Positions 21,842-33,955 of a DNA stretch of 64,000 nucleotides are shown piece by piece; position 1 is the stretch's first letter, and every line of letters begins with the position of its first letter. Both the position numbers and the translations under genes were made by a program. The DNA is from Pleurotus djamor (taxonomy: Eukaryota; Basidiomycota; Agaricomycetes; Agaricales; Pleurotaceae), in assembly GCA_029747585.1 (NCBI GenBank), contig JAPEVF010000025.1:1-64000 (forward strand). The letters are read 5' to 3'. The notes below the pieces were generated by a model. That model saw nothing but the letters and a program-made list of their open reading frames with translations, searched no databases and was not told where the DNA came from.

Positions 21842-23079
21842 ATGAACCCGTCTCAGTACTTCCATGCCGGCTACTCATCCCACTATGCTCGAGCTTACAT
21901 GCAGTCGATGCAGGCGACGCAGCAGGGTCCAGTCTACGCATCATCATCGCAGATAACCTTACCTGGACCTGCTTCTGGACCTTCATACCATCAGCCCCAG
22001 CGCAACCCCGCATGGTACCAACCTGGGCAATGTCGCTGCACATACAACGGGTGTACGTTCTCTGGGTCCCCCAAGGCTCTGGAACTACACAAAATGGATC
22101 GTCACTTGATATACCCTCCTGGCTGGAATAAACGACGCAATCCGTCTGACTGGGACGCCGATCCAAGTTTGAAAGGGTGAGTTTGCTCGCGCTCATTCAT
22201 TGCTATTCTCTGGTAATAACACGTCTTTGAAGAAAACCTATCGCTATACAAGGCACCGGTATCTTCCTCGATACGCAAGAGCAGATTGACTCTTGGATAG
22301 AAGAACGTAAACGAAGATGGCCGAGTAAAGGACGCGTCGATGAAAAAGCTAGGAAAATGAATGAAGCTATTGCTCGAGGGCAGCTTACACCGCAAGAACT
22401 GGGCTTGTCTAGTAATAAGCGAAGGCGACTGGACGTAGGAGATTCCCAAGATCGGAGAAATAATAATAACAGAGGTGGTGCTCGAGGTCGAGGTCGTGGT
22501 CACGCTAGAGGCGCACATCGTTCTGGCAGTAATCGCGTTCCGCTACCGCCTAAGCCTGTTTTTCAACATGACTCGGCGAAGGCCTCTCCCGTTGTCCCGA
22601 ATCTACCACAGCAAGAAGACGAAGATAGCGATGATGACAGCGCTCCTGAGGCCGTTTCGTCCAAGATACCAACTTCGACAGAGCCTCCTCCCGCACCACC
22701 CATACCTACCCCTACAGAAGCCCCCGCACCACAAATATCACAAGCACCACAGCATGTCAAACGTGAACACGTTCCTCAACCACGCAGGCAACCTCATAAT
22801 CCTTTCGCAAACCATAAGAATCTGCTGCGTAACGTACGTCTTCTCGCGTTTCATTCATCGGTATCTTCAATTTACGCACTTTCTCGCATCCAGCTTATTA
22901 TTCCAGAGATCAGAATGACTGTGTCCAATTTGTCCCAAGCGATCCGGTTCCTCGTCAACAACGACTTTCTCGACAATGTCGAACTAAAGCCGGGCGACGC
23001 TACATCCAGCAAAATTCAAGTCCTTCCGCCAAACGATAACGACACCGAGCACACCGTTACAAATGTCATTAAGCAATAG
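21842..23079 (+). CDS. NUFIP1-domain protein, box C/D snoRNP assembly factor (Rsa1-like)
   Basis: Exons are 21842-22176, 22233-22833 and 22894-23079, about 373 residues. A C2H2-type finger lies near residues 62-86 (CRCTYNGCTFSGS to HKMDRH). The NUFIP1 peptide follows, spanning the first intron: GTGIFLDTQEQIDSWIEERK, then RRWPSKGRVDEKARKMNEAI. This motif binds Snu13/15.5K and bridges the R2TP complex during snoRNP assembly. An RGG-type tract (GGARGRGRGHARGAHRSG) and a Pro-rich acidic stretch follow. The C-terminal part has HNPFANHKNLLRN, then a helical block (SQAIRFLVNNDFLDNVEL). The protein is nuclear. The gene follows uL13 and the KH gene on the same strand. Confidence 0.85.
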
Positions 23080-23143
23080 CTATAGTAGCTGTAATCAAAA
23101 TTATAGTAGGAAATAAGCATTTATTTCTATCGGATTGAGAATC

Positions 23144-26100
23144 CTAATCGGAATCAGAATCTTCCTCCGACCCACTTTCCCCGCCCGCTTCGAGCTCGTC
23201 TGCACCTAGCTGCAAAGCCTTCGTCTCGACGTCGAAGCCATGCTTTCGCAGACCTTCACATATCGTTTCTGATTTCGAGGGAGCAGTGACAACAACGGCG
23301 ATCGATGACTCCGCCCGGAAGAGGGGAAGGAAGTGTTTTTGTAATGCCTCTAGGACTTCCTCCTTGGTAACCTTTTGGTACTTCTCTAACAGATCGACGT
23401 TGTGTCTTTGGGGAATGTTCTTGATAGCTTGATTAGCAAAGGAAACGAGAGCCTGGTTGTGTGAATGCTTAGTTCTGTTAGTAGGTTTATCAAGGGAATG
23501 CCTTACAGCTCGGGAGGCGGTGGAAACGTTATTGGCCACGCCGAACACGACGCTACTCTTCGCAGCGTCAACGGATGCATCATCCAATTCAACCTAAAGT
23601 CACAAATTAGACACCCAAGTCGCCTTGCCATCAAGGAAATCTGCTCACGGAACCGTCGATAAGCCCATTCACGACCTTGGAGGCTTCATCGAATGCTCCG
23701 ATGGCATTGGAGCTCTGACAAAGGCTATGAGTAAGTATTCAACCACATGATTGAAGGACCGAGCTCACCCGATAAAGAGAGAAAGTCATGAAGCCAGCCT
23801 CCAAGTCAATGGAAGTATACGCGCCATAGGCAAGGCCAGAACCTCGAATGTAGCGCTGAAACCGATATGAGTACTTACAACGCAGATACGAAAAGCCAAC
23901 ACACCCAAAGGAAGCCTTCAGTAGCATTGAGAACTTCCATAGCCACGCGAACCGCCGGGTACTCGGGGTGGTCGAAGCCCAGCAAGCCTTTGGTAGTATG
24001 CATTACATACGAGCTCTGGATGGTGGGTAGACTCATCACAACGGCCTGCGTTAATGGTGTTTAGTTCTTAAGCTGAAAGCTATCAAGGGAATGCCTTACC
24101 TTGCGCGATGGGGTCTGTCCCAATTCGCTAAGAGTCTGGGAAGCTAGGGGCACAGGAGAGAGGGGAGTTTCCTTGGGAGGGGTTAAAAAGATGAGAAAAC
24201 ATATATAATAAAGGATAATACCGGCAGAACTGGGCTGAAGTATTTCGCAAATGTTTGGCGTGGTTGTTCCACACTTAAGACGTTGCCAGTGACGGAAAAG
24301 CGAACACCCGAAGGATTAGTCACTAGAAGACAGATGAATGAAGGCAGTGTTTGAGAGTATTACGAAGGACCTACAATGTTTCCTGATCCCTTCAAATTCA
24401 GCAATGACTTCCTCTGGCGAGTCTTGGAGACGTTTTGCCAGAGCTGGGATATATTCGGTCTGTGACAGAACGCCGCCAGCACGGGAGGTAGATGCATCAT
24501 CGTACATGATATCACCCCACAGCGAATTCAGGACAGTATTTCCATCTCTCTTCAACTCCGGTAGTGACTGCTGGATTTTGGCCACGATGACTTGGAGTCT
24601 GCAAGGAATGTTAGCCACCGTGGAGATGGGAGAATGCCTAGGCGTACCGTTCTTGATCGAATTTCATACCATACACGAGATCTTTAATCCAAGCAACAGC
24701 GGTGTCATATTGGGCCGCCTCCACTTGTATTGACACGTAGAGCAGTTCTGAGAAGAGGCTCGAAATACCAAGACCCACTTCGTAAGATACCGTTTCATTG
24801 TCCAATCGATTAACAACATCTTCGTGGTTGAGGGTTTCGCCCGTATGAGTCTGAACGGGTAAGGAATAGAAGGCAGATAGGTATGTCGAAACAAGGCTGA
24901 GGAACGGTCCATTAGGCAGACCGTGCGTGAAGGAAACGGACACTCACGGTCGAAGGTGATTCGGGAGGGTCTTCAGAGACATGTATGCGTGGACAGTTAC
25001 GAAGTTGGACTACAAGAGTTTCATGCTTAGACGTCGAGACGGATATTAGTATGGGCCATACCTGAACATGATCGTATTGGACAAAGAAGGGTAGAGGTGA
25101 GCCATCGGCATCAATGTGTTTAGCAAGTTCCAGTGACGTTGGGGCACGACCAAGCTCCCTCCCAACCCCAGCTTGCTGGACGCTCTGAACAGGTATCCAG
25201 GCGATGCTTTTGGGGTCGGGAACAGGGAAGGATGTCAATACTTCTGAAGGGATTGGTTTCTCATGCTCGGCCTTGGCATCCTCAAGTTCCTTTGTAGCCT
25301 TTTTCAAACCTTCAGGTCCTAGACGCTTTACCTGGGCAACTAGGCGAGCCTTTTCGTCAGTTTCCAACTTTTTCGCAAGAGAAGCTGAAGGTTTTCCGCA
25401 AACAGCTACGCTAGCTGCATCGATGAAGTATCTAAGAGAAGAATCAATACAATAATCACGGTGGTCGAATAGACCAGTCACTTACTTGCTCAGCAAACCG
25501 ATCCACTGATCACTGGTCCACTTTCTCAGCGTTGCGTATTGGTTGATTTCATCCATGGAATCATGCAGGTCGGAGCCATCTTCTTTCCCGTACAAAAAGT
25601 CTGTGATGATTGTAGTCGAGAATGTGTCGCCCTTTGTAGACTCGAGTTTGCTACGAAGCTGTTGATCAAATTGAGGTGAATGCTCGTGAAACATGAGAGA
25701 TATGACATTACCTGACGTTCGTCCCGATCGATGACCATAGACATTCGCCTCAAGTTGATACCTTCGCTGGCAATACGTCGGAAGCTGGCTAGAAGTTTAT
25801 CCCGGAAGGTCTCTAGGTGCTCCGTGGGTACAGAGCCTATGTAAATGGGAAGATTTGTCATGGTGGCCCGGGTGTCTTCGCTGAAGTAGATGTAGGAGCT
25901 GATCCAAGTTGTGTAAGGCTCGACTCGCGGAGGGTCATAATTTAAGGCATACCAAAGTGGTGATTCAATTTCAATATACTCCTTGTTGAGAGGAGCAGCA
26001 GCCGAAGAGGTCAGATAGTTTCCAAGCAAGTCAAGGGCCTAATGATGAAGGTGAGTTGTGTCAAAAGTCACTGGAGATGTCAAGATACCTTGCGTTCCAA

Positions 26101-27392
26101 AAATTCGCTGACAGGGGGACCCAGGTATGTAATTTGAAGCTCGCCGACAGCTATGACAATGTTTGTAAGAGGATTTGTGTGTTGCGCATGGATGATACAC
26201 TCACATTCATCCTTTTCGGGGAATTCAACCACTTCCTGTATTGGTTTCGGGATTGGTTGGCGATTGGCGCTAGCTGTCTCAACGAAAGGACGTTTCCAAC
26301 CATCTGGACGAGGGCCCTTGTCTTGTTTGTGTTCGATGATACTGGGTTCAACCTCCTCCTGTACCACCTTTAAGAGTGACTCGGTGCCGCCGGACAGTCT
26401 TCCTGTGACTATGAGAACGAGGTTGTGGGGAACATAGTAGGTACCATGATATTCTCTAACTGGGCAAGATGAGCTAAAGGGTATGAAAGTGAGAGAAAGT
26501 CTGCTCCCACTTTGCTCAACGGTAAGGACGCGAAGTGCTTCCATCAGTCCACCAGTTTCGCTACGGTATGCACTTTCTGGTGGCTCCAAAAGTCTCTGAG
26601 TCCTGATGCGGCGTCAGAGCAGGTTCGAGAGGAGGGAGCAAAAGTCAAAGGGTACCTCAAAGCCATGAGATCGCCAGCTGTGTTTTCCCGGCCTTGCATT
26701 TCACTATAGACCACACCTGAATCGTGACCTTTTGGGTCAATATGATGTACCTGTCATAGGGCGAACATGAGGACAGCTCATTCACAGCAAAATTCAATGC
26801 ACCTCTGTAACGAACCCAGCTTTCGTCAGAGTTGGATACAATATATGGTCCACATAAATGGGAAGAAGTTGGAGGAATCCTTGACCACCTGCGGTCGAAA
26901 CGGTATAGGCGGTGTGGTCGTCATCGGTCCAAGCGTTGGTTCCATTCGAGAAACCTCGGTTGGCGAAATGATCAATGATACCCTTGTATGGGTATTTTTG
27001 TGAGCCCATGAACACCAAGCTGTCGTTGCATGCAGTTAGGACGAGGAAGTAAATATTGGGGGGTGAAGACAGACTGTTCGAGTGTGTGTGGGCAACCACT
27101 ATCATTGAAGACTAGCAAGAAACGTCACAGCATGAATAAATCTACTTTGAATAACCTCACTTTCTGTGGCAACAACGAAGTAGCCATTCACCAAAGGCGC
27201 TAAAGGGTACAGCTTGAGTGCCAGAAACGGAAAACACAAATCTGGTCAGTCACCTTCGTAATCAAGATGGACGATACTCAGACCAGTAACTCGACTCCTC
27301 CACTTTGAAACAACGACATCGGTGAAGTCTAGTTTCAGTTTCCGGACCAGGTCAAAGTTGCCAAAAGATTCGGGTTTAATATGAGTAGACAT
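23144..27392 (-). CDS. M16C-family zinc metalloprotease (YOL098C/Sdd3-like)
   Basis: This large gene has about 15 exons and encodes roughly 1,030 residues. It starts MSTHIKPESFGNFDLVRKLK at 27392 and ends in an acidic Ser/Asp tail (SGSEEDSDSD). The inverted zinc motif HTLEH occurs in DSGCPHTLEHLVFMGSQ and is split by an intron after the first base pair of the last His codon. KYPYKGIIDHFANRGFS, TAYTVSTAGGQGFLQLLPIY and VVYSEMQGRENT are typical of the M16C subgroup that includes yeast YOL098C and the worm C05D11.1 protein. Four repeats of the M16 fold are expected from the length. The same frame stays open upstream to an ATG at 27617, adding an Arg-rich leader (see findings). It shares a 276 bp divergent promoter with the Ngl2-like gene. 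Confidence 0.88.
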
Positions 27393-27668
27393 TGAGCGGT
27401 GAAAGCCAAAGGATGAGCGGTGAGTGATTCCCCGAAGATATGGCTGCCTTTGAAGGGGCTGTAAACGAGAGGCAAGGGGAAATCGATGGAGACGACCGAA
27501 AGCGGAGGAGTAACGCTGCATGCAGAACCAAGGCTGGGATCGCGTGAACCGACCGTGACCCAAGGCTTGTAAGCGCCCATAGCACCTTCGTGATAAAGCG
27601 ATCATATGACCCTCCACGACACGCTACATCGTCTACCGCGACTTGTAAAATCATCTCTGCCTCGCCGA

Positions 27669-29365
27669 ATGGACTCGAAACCTCCTTATGAGCTTACACC
27701 GGGTCAACGTGCTCTCGCTCAGGAACGTAAAATGAAGAAGCAGGCCAAGCAGGCTGGTACGGGACATGCTGGAAACGCAGGAGGCGCTACACGAGCGGAT
27801 TTGATCTTGCCCAGAGCCTGGCTTGCGACACCGTCGAAGAATACAAGCGAAACTTCTGAGATTCGCGTCAAAGTGCTCACCTGGAATGTTAGTTGGCATC
27901 GAATGATCATCCTAATTCCATCATCTTACCTAGCAATCTTTTGTAAGCTCCTTGCGCAAACCTTAGTCCGTGCGTACATACTTCGTTCAATGTGCGCCGT
28001 ATTATATGTATACCAGGTCGCGAGCTGTTTCCGACGAGTGACTGTTTGAAGGCGGGGCAGCGGGAAGGCATGACGCAGGCCGACCTGTTAAGTCACGACG
28101 CCGATATCCTTTTCCTACAGGTACTTGGATTAAAGCTCGTATATTTGGTATCCTTCAGCTTCTTTGCATAGGAAGTAGACCGCCTGGAAAAACTGGAGCC
28201 CTTCTTGACTAAGGCTGGCTATAGTCATCAGTATGGCTCTGGTCCTCGCAAGAAGCATGGATGTATGATTGCTTGTTCTTCAAAGTTCACTCAGGTCGCG
28301 CACCGCGTCCTGCAATATGACGAAATCGATGTTCGTGATGCCGAAACCGAGCGTGCCAGGCGAGGGGCCAGCTTCAAGACGAGAAACATAGCTCTCTTAT
28401 GTGCATTAAAACACTCCACCTCAGACAAGGGAATAATCGCCGCGACAACGCATCTATTTTGGCACCCTAGGTAGCTATTCCATACGAGATCACAGTCATA
28501 CTTCGGCCTAATTCCAACCGTCTAGATATACGTACGAAAGAGCTAGGTGCAGATTTCTCTAAGCGTACTTGGCGGCATCCCAATTAACATCCTCCTTAAG
28601 ACAAGCACTAATATTAAGGCAACAAGTCAATCAATTCCGTGAAGAAATCGGACACATCAGTTGGCCGTGTGTTGTCGCCGGAGGTTTGTCGTCTTCGTCT
28701 TCCTTTGCTTTTACATACGCATCTAAGAGTCCTTCCAGACTTTAACTTTGGTCCAGACGATCCAGCCTACTCATTGCTCGTCGGCGACCCTCTGTCGCCT
28801 GAGCACAATGCCCTACTATCTCCCTCTCGAGTCGTTCATGCTTCTATCGACCCCATCATCGAAACCTCCACGCAAGTAGACAAGGGAGACGGCGAGGGTG
28901 AATCAGACCCGGATCGAATAATCACAAACGCTAGACCTGCTACTGCAACTGACGGACTGTTGACAAATGACGAGTTGACTGCGATGGCGAGGTCTCAGCC
29001 GCCGTGGCAAAGCGTCTACGACTTGGGACTCTCTCAGTTGACTGAACAGAAACGGCTTGAAACCAACATACGGACATTCGGCGATCGATCCAACCTCTCT
29101 ACCACTCGGAAGGGATCTCATGAGCCCGAGTGGACCAGCTACACCCATTACTGGAAGGCAACACTTGGTGCGGCCGCTCTTTTCTCTACGCTATCTCTTC
29201 AGCTTACCGGCAGAACCAGATTACATTTTCGTCCAAACAGATACGCAAACCCAAGTCCACGGTGTCCTCCAACCTCCCGCCACCAATGATCTTGACCCTG
29301 GACTCCCAAAGAAAGGTGTATCGGCAAGCGACCATATTTCCCTCTCAGCAGAAATTGGATGGTAG
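27669..29365 (+). CDS. NGL2: Ngl2-type RNA exonuclease (CCR4-like EEP family)
   Basis: Exons rebuild a protein of about 490 residues. It starts MDSKPPYELTPGQRALAQER with a basic helix like yeast Ngl2; an in-frame ATG at 27606 would add 21 residues. Core motifs are VKVLTWNLLAQTLVRRELFP, then DADILFLQEVDRLEKLEPFL (metal Glu), KHGCMIACSSKF, TTHLFWHPR, WPCVVAGDFNFGPDD (Asp and Asn) and KGVSASDHISLSAEIGW (catalytic Asp-His). All catalytic residues are present. A stretch of about 130 residues rich in Ser, Asp and Thr sits between the Asp-Asn and His motifs. Yeast Ngl2 trims the 3' end of 5.8S rRNA; Ngl1/Ngl3 are relatives, so the exact substrate is inferred. Confidence 0.88.
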
Positions 29366-29545
29366 GATAATAAATGACATTAAATGCACATTATACGAGC
29401 AGTTTAAGATAGATTCTCCAAGTCCATGGTCAAAACTATGTTATCTATGTTTCCCTAGGAAATTGACATGCGAAGGGGGAAGGATATATGTCTAATCCAA
29501 TTGTGAAAAGGTGGGTATTCCAATGACCAGGGTATGAGAGATGGG

Positions 29546-32500
29546 CTACTTGATCGCACGATCCGAACCCGCAAGCAGGCTCTCGAACAGACCATTGGCG
29601 GAAGCTTCGTTGCGTAACTGTATCATGTATATCATGCCTGTTCGTGCGCCGTTGTCACTGAGTTCAATCGCCACTCCAGTCTTCCCGACGCGCTCAACGC
29701 CATCAGTGAGGACAATGGTCGATATCAGTATGGCTTTGTCTTTATCGGCTTCAACAACTAGCTGCTTGATGTTGGTGGGATCTTGCCGGTAGAGTTTCAA
29801 CTTAGAAGAGCCCAATGATTTCCACTGAGCGTGCTGTTGCTGCAAGAACACCTTGCACTTCATTTGAGCAGAGATGGTTGAAGTGACCGGACCAGTAGGA
29901 CGTGGCATTTCTTCGACAGGGGAGTCCGGCGGGCTGGGATCAGCGAATGACGAGCCCGCCAAAGACACTGTTCTTGAGCCCATGTGCAACGAAGGGAGCA
30001 TCGATCTCGAATTCGAAGGGCTGAGTGAACCTTGAGAGTTACTTCTTGGTATAGAGAAACTTGGGTTGGGAGGATGACCACCAGGGAAAGGTGGGAGTGG
30101 TGGGGCATGTTGGCTTTGTTGTTGTTCGAATTGAGATGTGAGTGACCGTGACGATGGGGACTTGCGCAGACCGCCTTGGTAGCCTTGGTCCGGGGGACCA
30201 CGCCCATCTGGTGGGCCAGGATGATTTGGCAAGCCGACGTTGGAGCGTGGGAAGGGGCCTGGGGCGTTTGGAGGCATTCCCTCGGGAAACTGAGCACCAG
30301 GAGGACCAAAGGGAGGACGACCCCTTCCTGGGAATGGCTGGTTGGGCATCGGTTGCCAATGTGGGCCAGGGTGGTTGGGAGGGGGACCTGCACTTGGAGC
30401 GCGGGGAGGGACCCCTCCTGGAGGTCCAGCACTCGGAGCACGAGGAGGAACGCCTATTGGAGGCCCAGCACTTGGACTACGGAAGGGTGGTTGACCTGGA
30501 AGCCCACCGGGTGGGAAACGAGCTGGATTGGGAGGGCCAGGTGGGTGCTGACCAGCAGCTGACATAGAACGAGGTGGAGACGCTTGACCGGGGATGGGGT
30601 GTGGAGGAACACTGCGATGTGGTGATTGCATCATCCCGTCAAGTGGACGCATTCCGTTACTTGGCGGTTCTGTGATAACACCGTTCGGGGGACCATTCAT
30701 ATGTTGATGGAAAGAAGATTGATTGGAATGAGAGCCATTGCTAGGTGGGCTACGACTGCGATCTGGGATGGATGCACCCGGGGGTAAGGAGGCATTTTGA
30801 GGTAAAGGGGGCATTGGAGGTGGGGGTTGTTTGGGAACAGGCGCAACTGTGGGGGGATAGACTAAGGGAACTGAGAAACAGCGAGCTTACACACGCACAC
30901 ATACCTGTGCTAGCAAAATCAACGCAAGCTTTCAGTTGGGACATCAAGTTGTTACGGGCAGGAACCGATTCGAGTTCTATGGTAAGAGTTTCTTTACGCA
31001 TGATAGCGACATTCAGCGCGTTATCTGACGCAAAGGTAAGAGATATTCTGGATTCATTCTGAAGCAATGACGAACCTTGTCCGGGGACATCAGAGAGGCG
31101 TAGAACCTTTCCTGCTAAGGGTGGATAGCTTAACCACATATCAGCAGCCCCATTCTCAAGTCTCTCATCTGGAGTCATACGCTCGCAGACCAAGAACAGA
31201 TCAGACAAAAGAAATATGTGACCTCGTTGGTGAACAACTTCGGTATCGCTGTTGCGAGGTGTAAAGCGAATGACGGCATCCACTGATAAACGCATTTCGC
31301 GAGTGAAAGGAAGGTGAGGAGGCAGCATTTGCAATCGAACGACCTGTGCGTAGTTAGTGGCAGAACTTGTTGTTAGAAGGGAGATATTCATACCTTAGGT
31401 TTCATTGTAAATATATCAAGGGTTCGGGAAGTGGAAAGTCTGTGCTCCAGGTCAGATATTGGCATGGTCATCGTTGTGCTCGAGGCCCGGCTGAGTGTAG
31501 TCGCTTCCGTGTCTTGGGAAGACCGTGTGCTAGGAATATTCGTTCATATAGTTCGCAGAGTGTAGTAGACGAAACAAGTACCCTGAGAAGTTGCTCTCTT
31601 GTGCCGAGCTCCCCATTTCACTCACAGGCGTGACGGTGCCGTGGATAGATGACGACGCGACGGGTTCAGTTGCACTGGCTGGGAAGCCATTCACGTCAGA
31701 GGGCAAAGGTTCTGAGATAGCGTGACCGTTTACTGGCTGCCCGACTTTGAGAGACTGCCTTGAATCCAGAATTTCCAATAACTTCTCCAACTTTTCGATC
31801 GCACCCAGGAGCAGACGGTGATCACTGCGACCTGGAGTTGTGCTCTTCAGCAGTCGAGAGTATAGCTTCTTGTAGTATTTAAGACGTCCTTTGGGCAGAA
31901 GGAATAGTGCATCAAGGGTCCAAACCGACGAGGACTCTGGGTTGGATACTGCGGAGAGTGGGGGTGGGTTGGCTTCTGAAAAGATGGAGATGACTCCAGG
32001 CAGGCGGGAATTCGACCGAACAGGCTCCCATTCGTCGAAGCCGCAACGATATTTGGTACAGTAGGTCGTATATGGGGTCTCGAGGTCATCGATCTGGACG
32101 CATCCATGTAGATTAGAGGTAAGGAAAGAGATGGAGTTTAATTACCCAGCGCATCAAAAGATCACCCAGTGCCTTGGGGGAAGATGGGTTCGTTCCGATC
32201 TCTTTGAGTTTCTGCGAAGGAAGGGCAATTGGAAGGGGGAAATGGGGGAGACGTGCAAACCCACCAAAAGTAGAGACCTATTCGCCTTGTACACGCCTTC
32301 AATACTCCGAAACATGGTATCCAAGTCCGGAGGTGGCAAGTTAGATCGCGACCATGCTGCAGCAACTTTCTAGTGAATGAATGAGATACGACGTCTATGA
32401 AACGGCGTGAACCGACCGACCCTGATGATACCAGTCAGTAGCTCTACGTAGGTCTTCTCCGTTTCGATGAGGTCGGTCAACGGGTTGGTTTTTTTCGAGC

Positions 32501-32749
32501 GACTGGATCCTTCGGCTGGTGTGTTCGGGTCAAGAGGTGTTGTTGGCGTGATAGGTGTGATAGGTGTCAGTGGTATGGTCAAACCAGGACCTTTAAAGTT
32601 AAAAATTGAGCCAGATGAAGTGAATGTCCTGGCAGAATTGAGTCACCAGTATCCAGGCCACCGAGAGGAGAGGGGAGGCTGGCGAGTCTTGGGGGAGCAG
32701 TGATGTACTGAGATGAAGCATCGGGGTCGTCGTTTGGGCTGACGGACAT
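29546..32749 (-). CDS. DH-PH domain Rho guanine nucleotide exchange factor with proline-rich region
   Basis: Rebuilt from about seven exons, the product has close to 1,000 residues. After a short leader and a Pro-Thr repeat (LTPITPITPTTPLDP) comes a DH domain with NPLTDLIETEKTYVELLTGI, DTMFRSIEGVYKANRSLLLK and LFLLPKGRLKYYKKLYSRLL. A PH domain follows, with RGHIFLLSDLFLVCERMTPD. Next is a region of about 250 residues very rich in Pro, Gly and Ser with near repeats SAGPPIGVPPRAP/SAGPPGGVPPRAP. A C-terminal PH- or Ran-binding-like block (MKCKVFLQQQHAQWKSLGSS onward) ends the protein. Role: activation of a Rho-family GTPase at the cell cortex. The target GTPase is not predictable, although Rac1 lies 18 kb away. 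The gene is divergent from the small membrane protein at 32846. Confidence 0.82.
30390..30475. repeat. Imperfect 39-bp coding repeat in the Rho GEF
   Basis: Two to three imperfect copies of a 39 bp unit encode SAGPPxGVPPRAP (minus strand) within the Pro-rich region. The unit is a multiple of three, so copy changes keep the frame. Confidence 0.7.
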
Positions 32750-32845
32750 GACGGGGGGAAGGAGAGAGGGATGGAGAGAACAGACTCAGAGATCACGTAC
32801 AAGGCTGAGATGCATGAGCCATCCCACGTGCTTTTTCTCAGCCCA

Positions 32846-33790
32846 ATGTCAGACACATCCACTCCCTCGAAACATCATCAACTCAAATACAACCTCACTT
32901 GGGTCCAGGACACCTTCCCATCGCGACAAGCTGCAGAAATTCTCCTTTCCCCGGAACGCGAGCAAGGAAACCTCACTTCTCGCGACTACGAGCTCGCCGC
33001 GAATTTCCTGCCTGGCCCGCACAAATACTACCCAGTTCGTTATTCCTCGTAGGACTCAGATCATATACTACTACGATGGTTCTAGAGAGGCTATGGAGCA
33101 CTGGCGACGGGTGTGTCAGTCCTGTACGCGCGTACTCGAAGATGGTCGGCTCCGCGTCTCGTATTCATCGGCGCGTCCGCATATACGCTTGGCTTCGCAT
33201 TTGGTCAAGCAGCGCGGTTACGTCTCCATCTCAAGTTTCTGTCCAGTCTTGAGAATTTCGATGGCTTCGCAACTGCCCTAGACAACATCACTCAAAAGAA
33301 TGGTGGAGTCATGCCTCGGGGACCGACGTTAGTTGTGTCCTCCCCCAACAATGGTCAAGGAGGGCTAGACATTCGTCCTGACATCACAGGCGGAGAGCAG
33401 ACCCATGGCCAGGACAAATGGGGTGACGCAGACAATACAGTACCTCAAGAACGTAAGCGAGACCACGACGGTAAACCTTTAGCCCTCCAAGATCAAAGTC
33501 TAGCTCACTCCCACACAGCGCGCCCTCCAGTCATCACAACCCCGAGAAGCACGCAAACCCGCTGGGACGCCATCCGCGCGGCCAATTCTCAAGCTGCCCA
33601 ACAATCTTCGTGGGAAGCTATACGGCAGAAACATGGGAAGGCCAACATCAATGGAACACAGAAACCTGCGGAAACCCATGACGACCGCCCAAATGCTGAT
33701 GCCGATGACGAGAGAAGACAGGAACAGGCTCGCTTCGATGCAATGCTTGACGCGGAAAGGAAGTTGGGACAGTCTAGGTCGGACGTGTAA
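32846..33790 (+). CDS. Small membrane protein of unknown function, conserved in basidiomycetes
   Basis: Exons 32846-33034 and 33086-33790 flank a 51 nt intron and encode about 297 residues. The frame is preserved only if the acceptor at TTCTAG (33085) is used. The start MSDTSTPSKHHQLKYNLTWV leads to DTFPSRQAAEILLSPEREQG and DYELAANFLPGPHKYYP. A single hydrophobic segment follows, RLVFIGASAYTLGFAFGQAA (about residues 90-110), then LKFLSSLENFDGFATALDNI. The remainder is hydrophilic, with two related motifs TRWDAIRAANSQA and SSWEAIRQKHGKA. The layout recalls OCIA-domain mitochondrial proteins, but I cannot confirm that family. An upstream in-frame ATG at 32771 exists. The gene shares a 96 bp divergent promoter with the Rho GEF. 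Confidence 0.72.
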
Positions 33791-33955
33791 GATATCATGT
33801 AGATATCAACATTAAATGCTAATTGGACAATCCTTGGAATGGCTAATATATATACATCAAAGAAAAGACGAACCCTACTAAACACCATAATGACATAAAT
33901 ACGAGAAATCAACGAAAGCTCAGAGTTCGGTATAAATCCTTGGAAGAGAGACTTG

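Noticed and set aside
33035..33118. Apparent frame break between the two exons of the small membrane protein
   Set aside because: Using the acceptor at TTCTAG (33085) gives a canonical 51 nt intron and an open frame; the acceptor at GTCAG does not.
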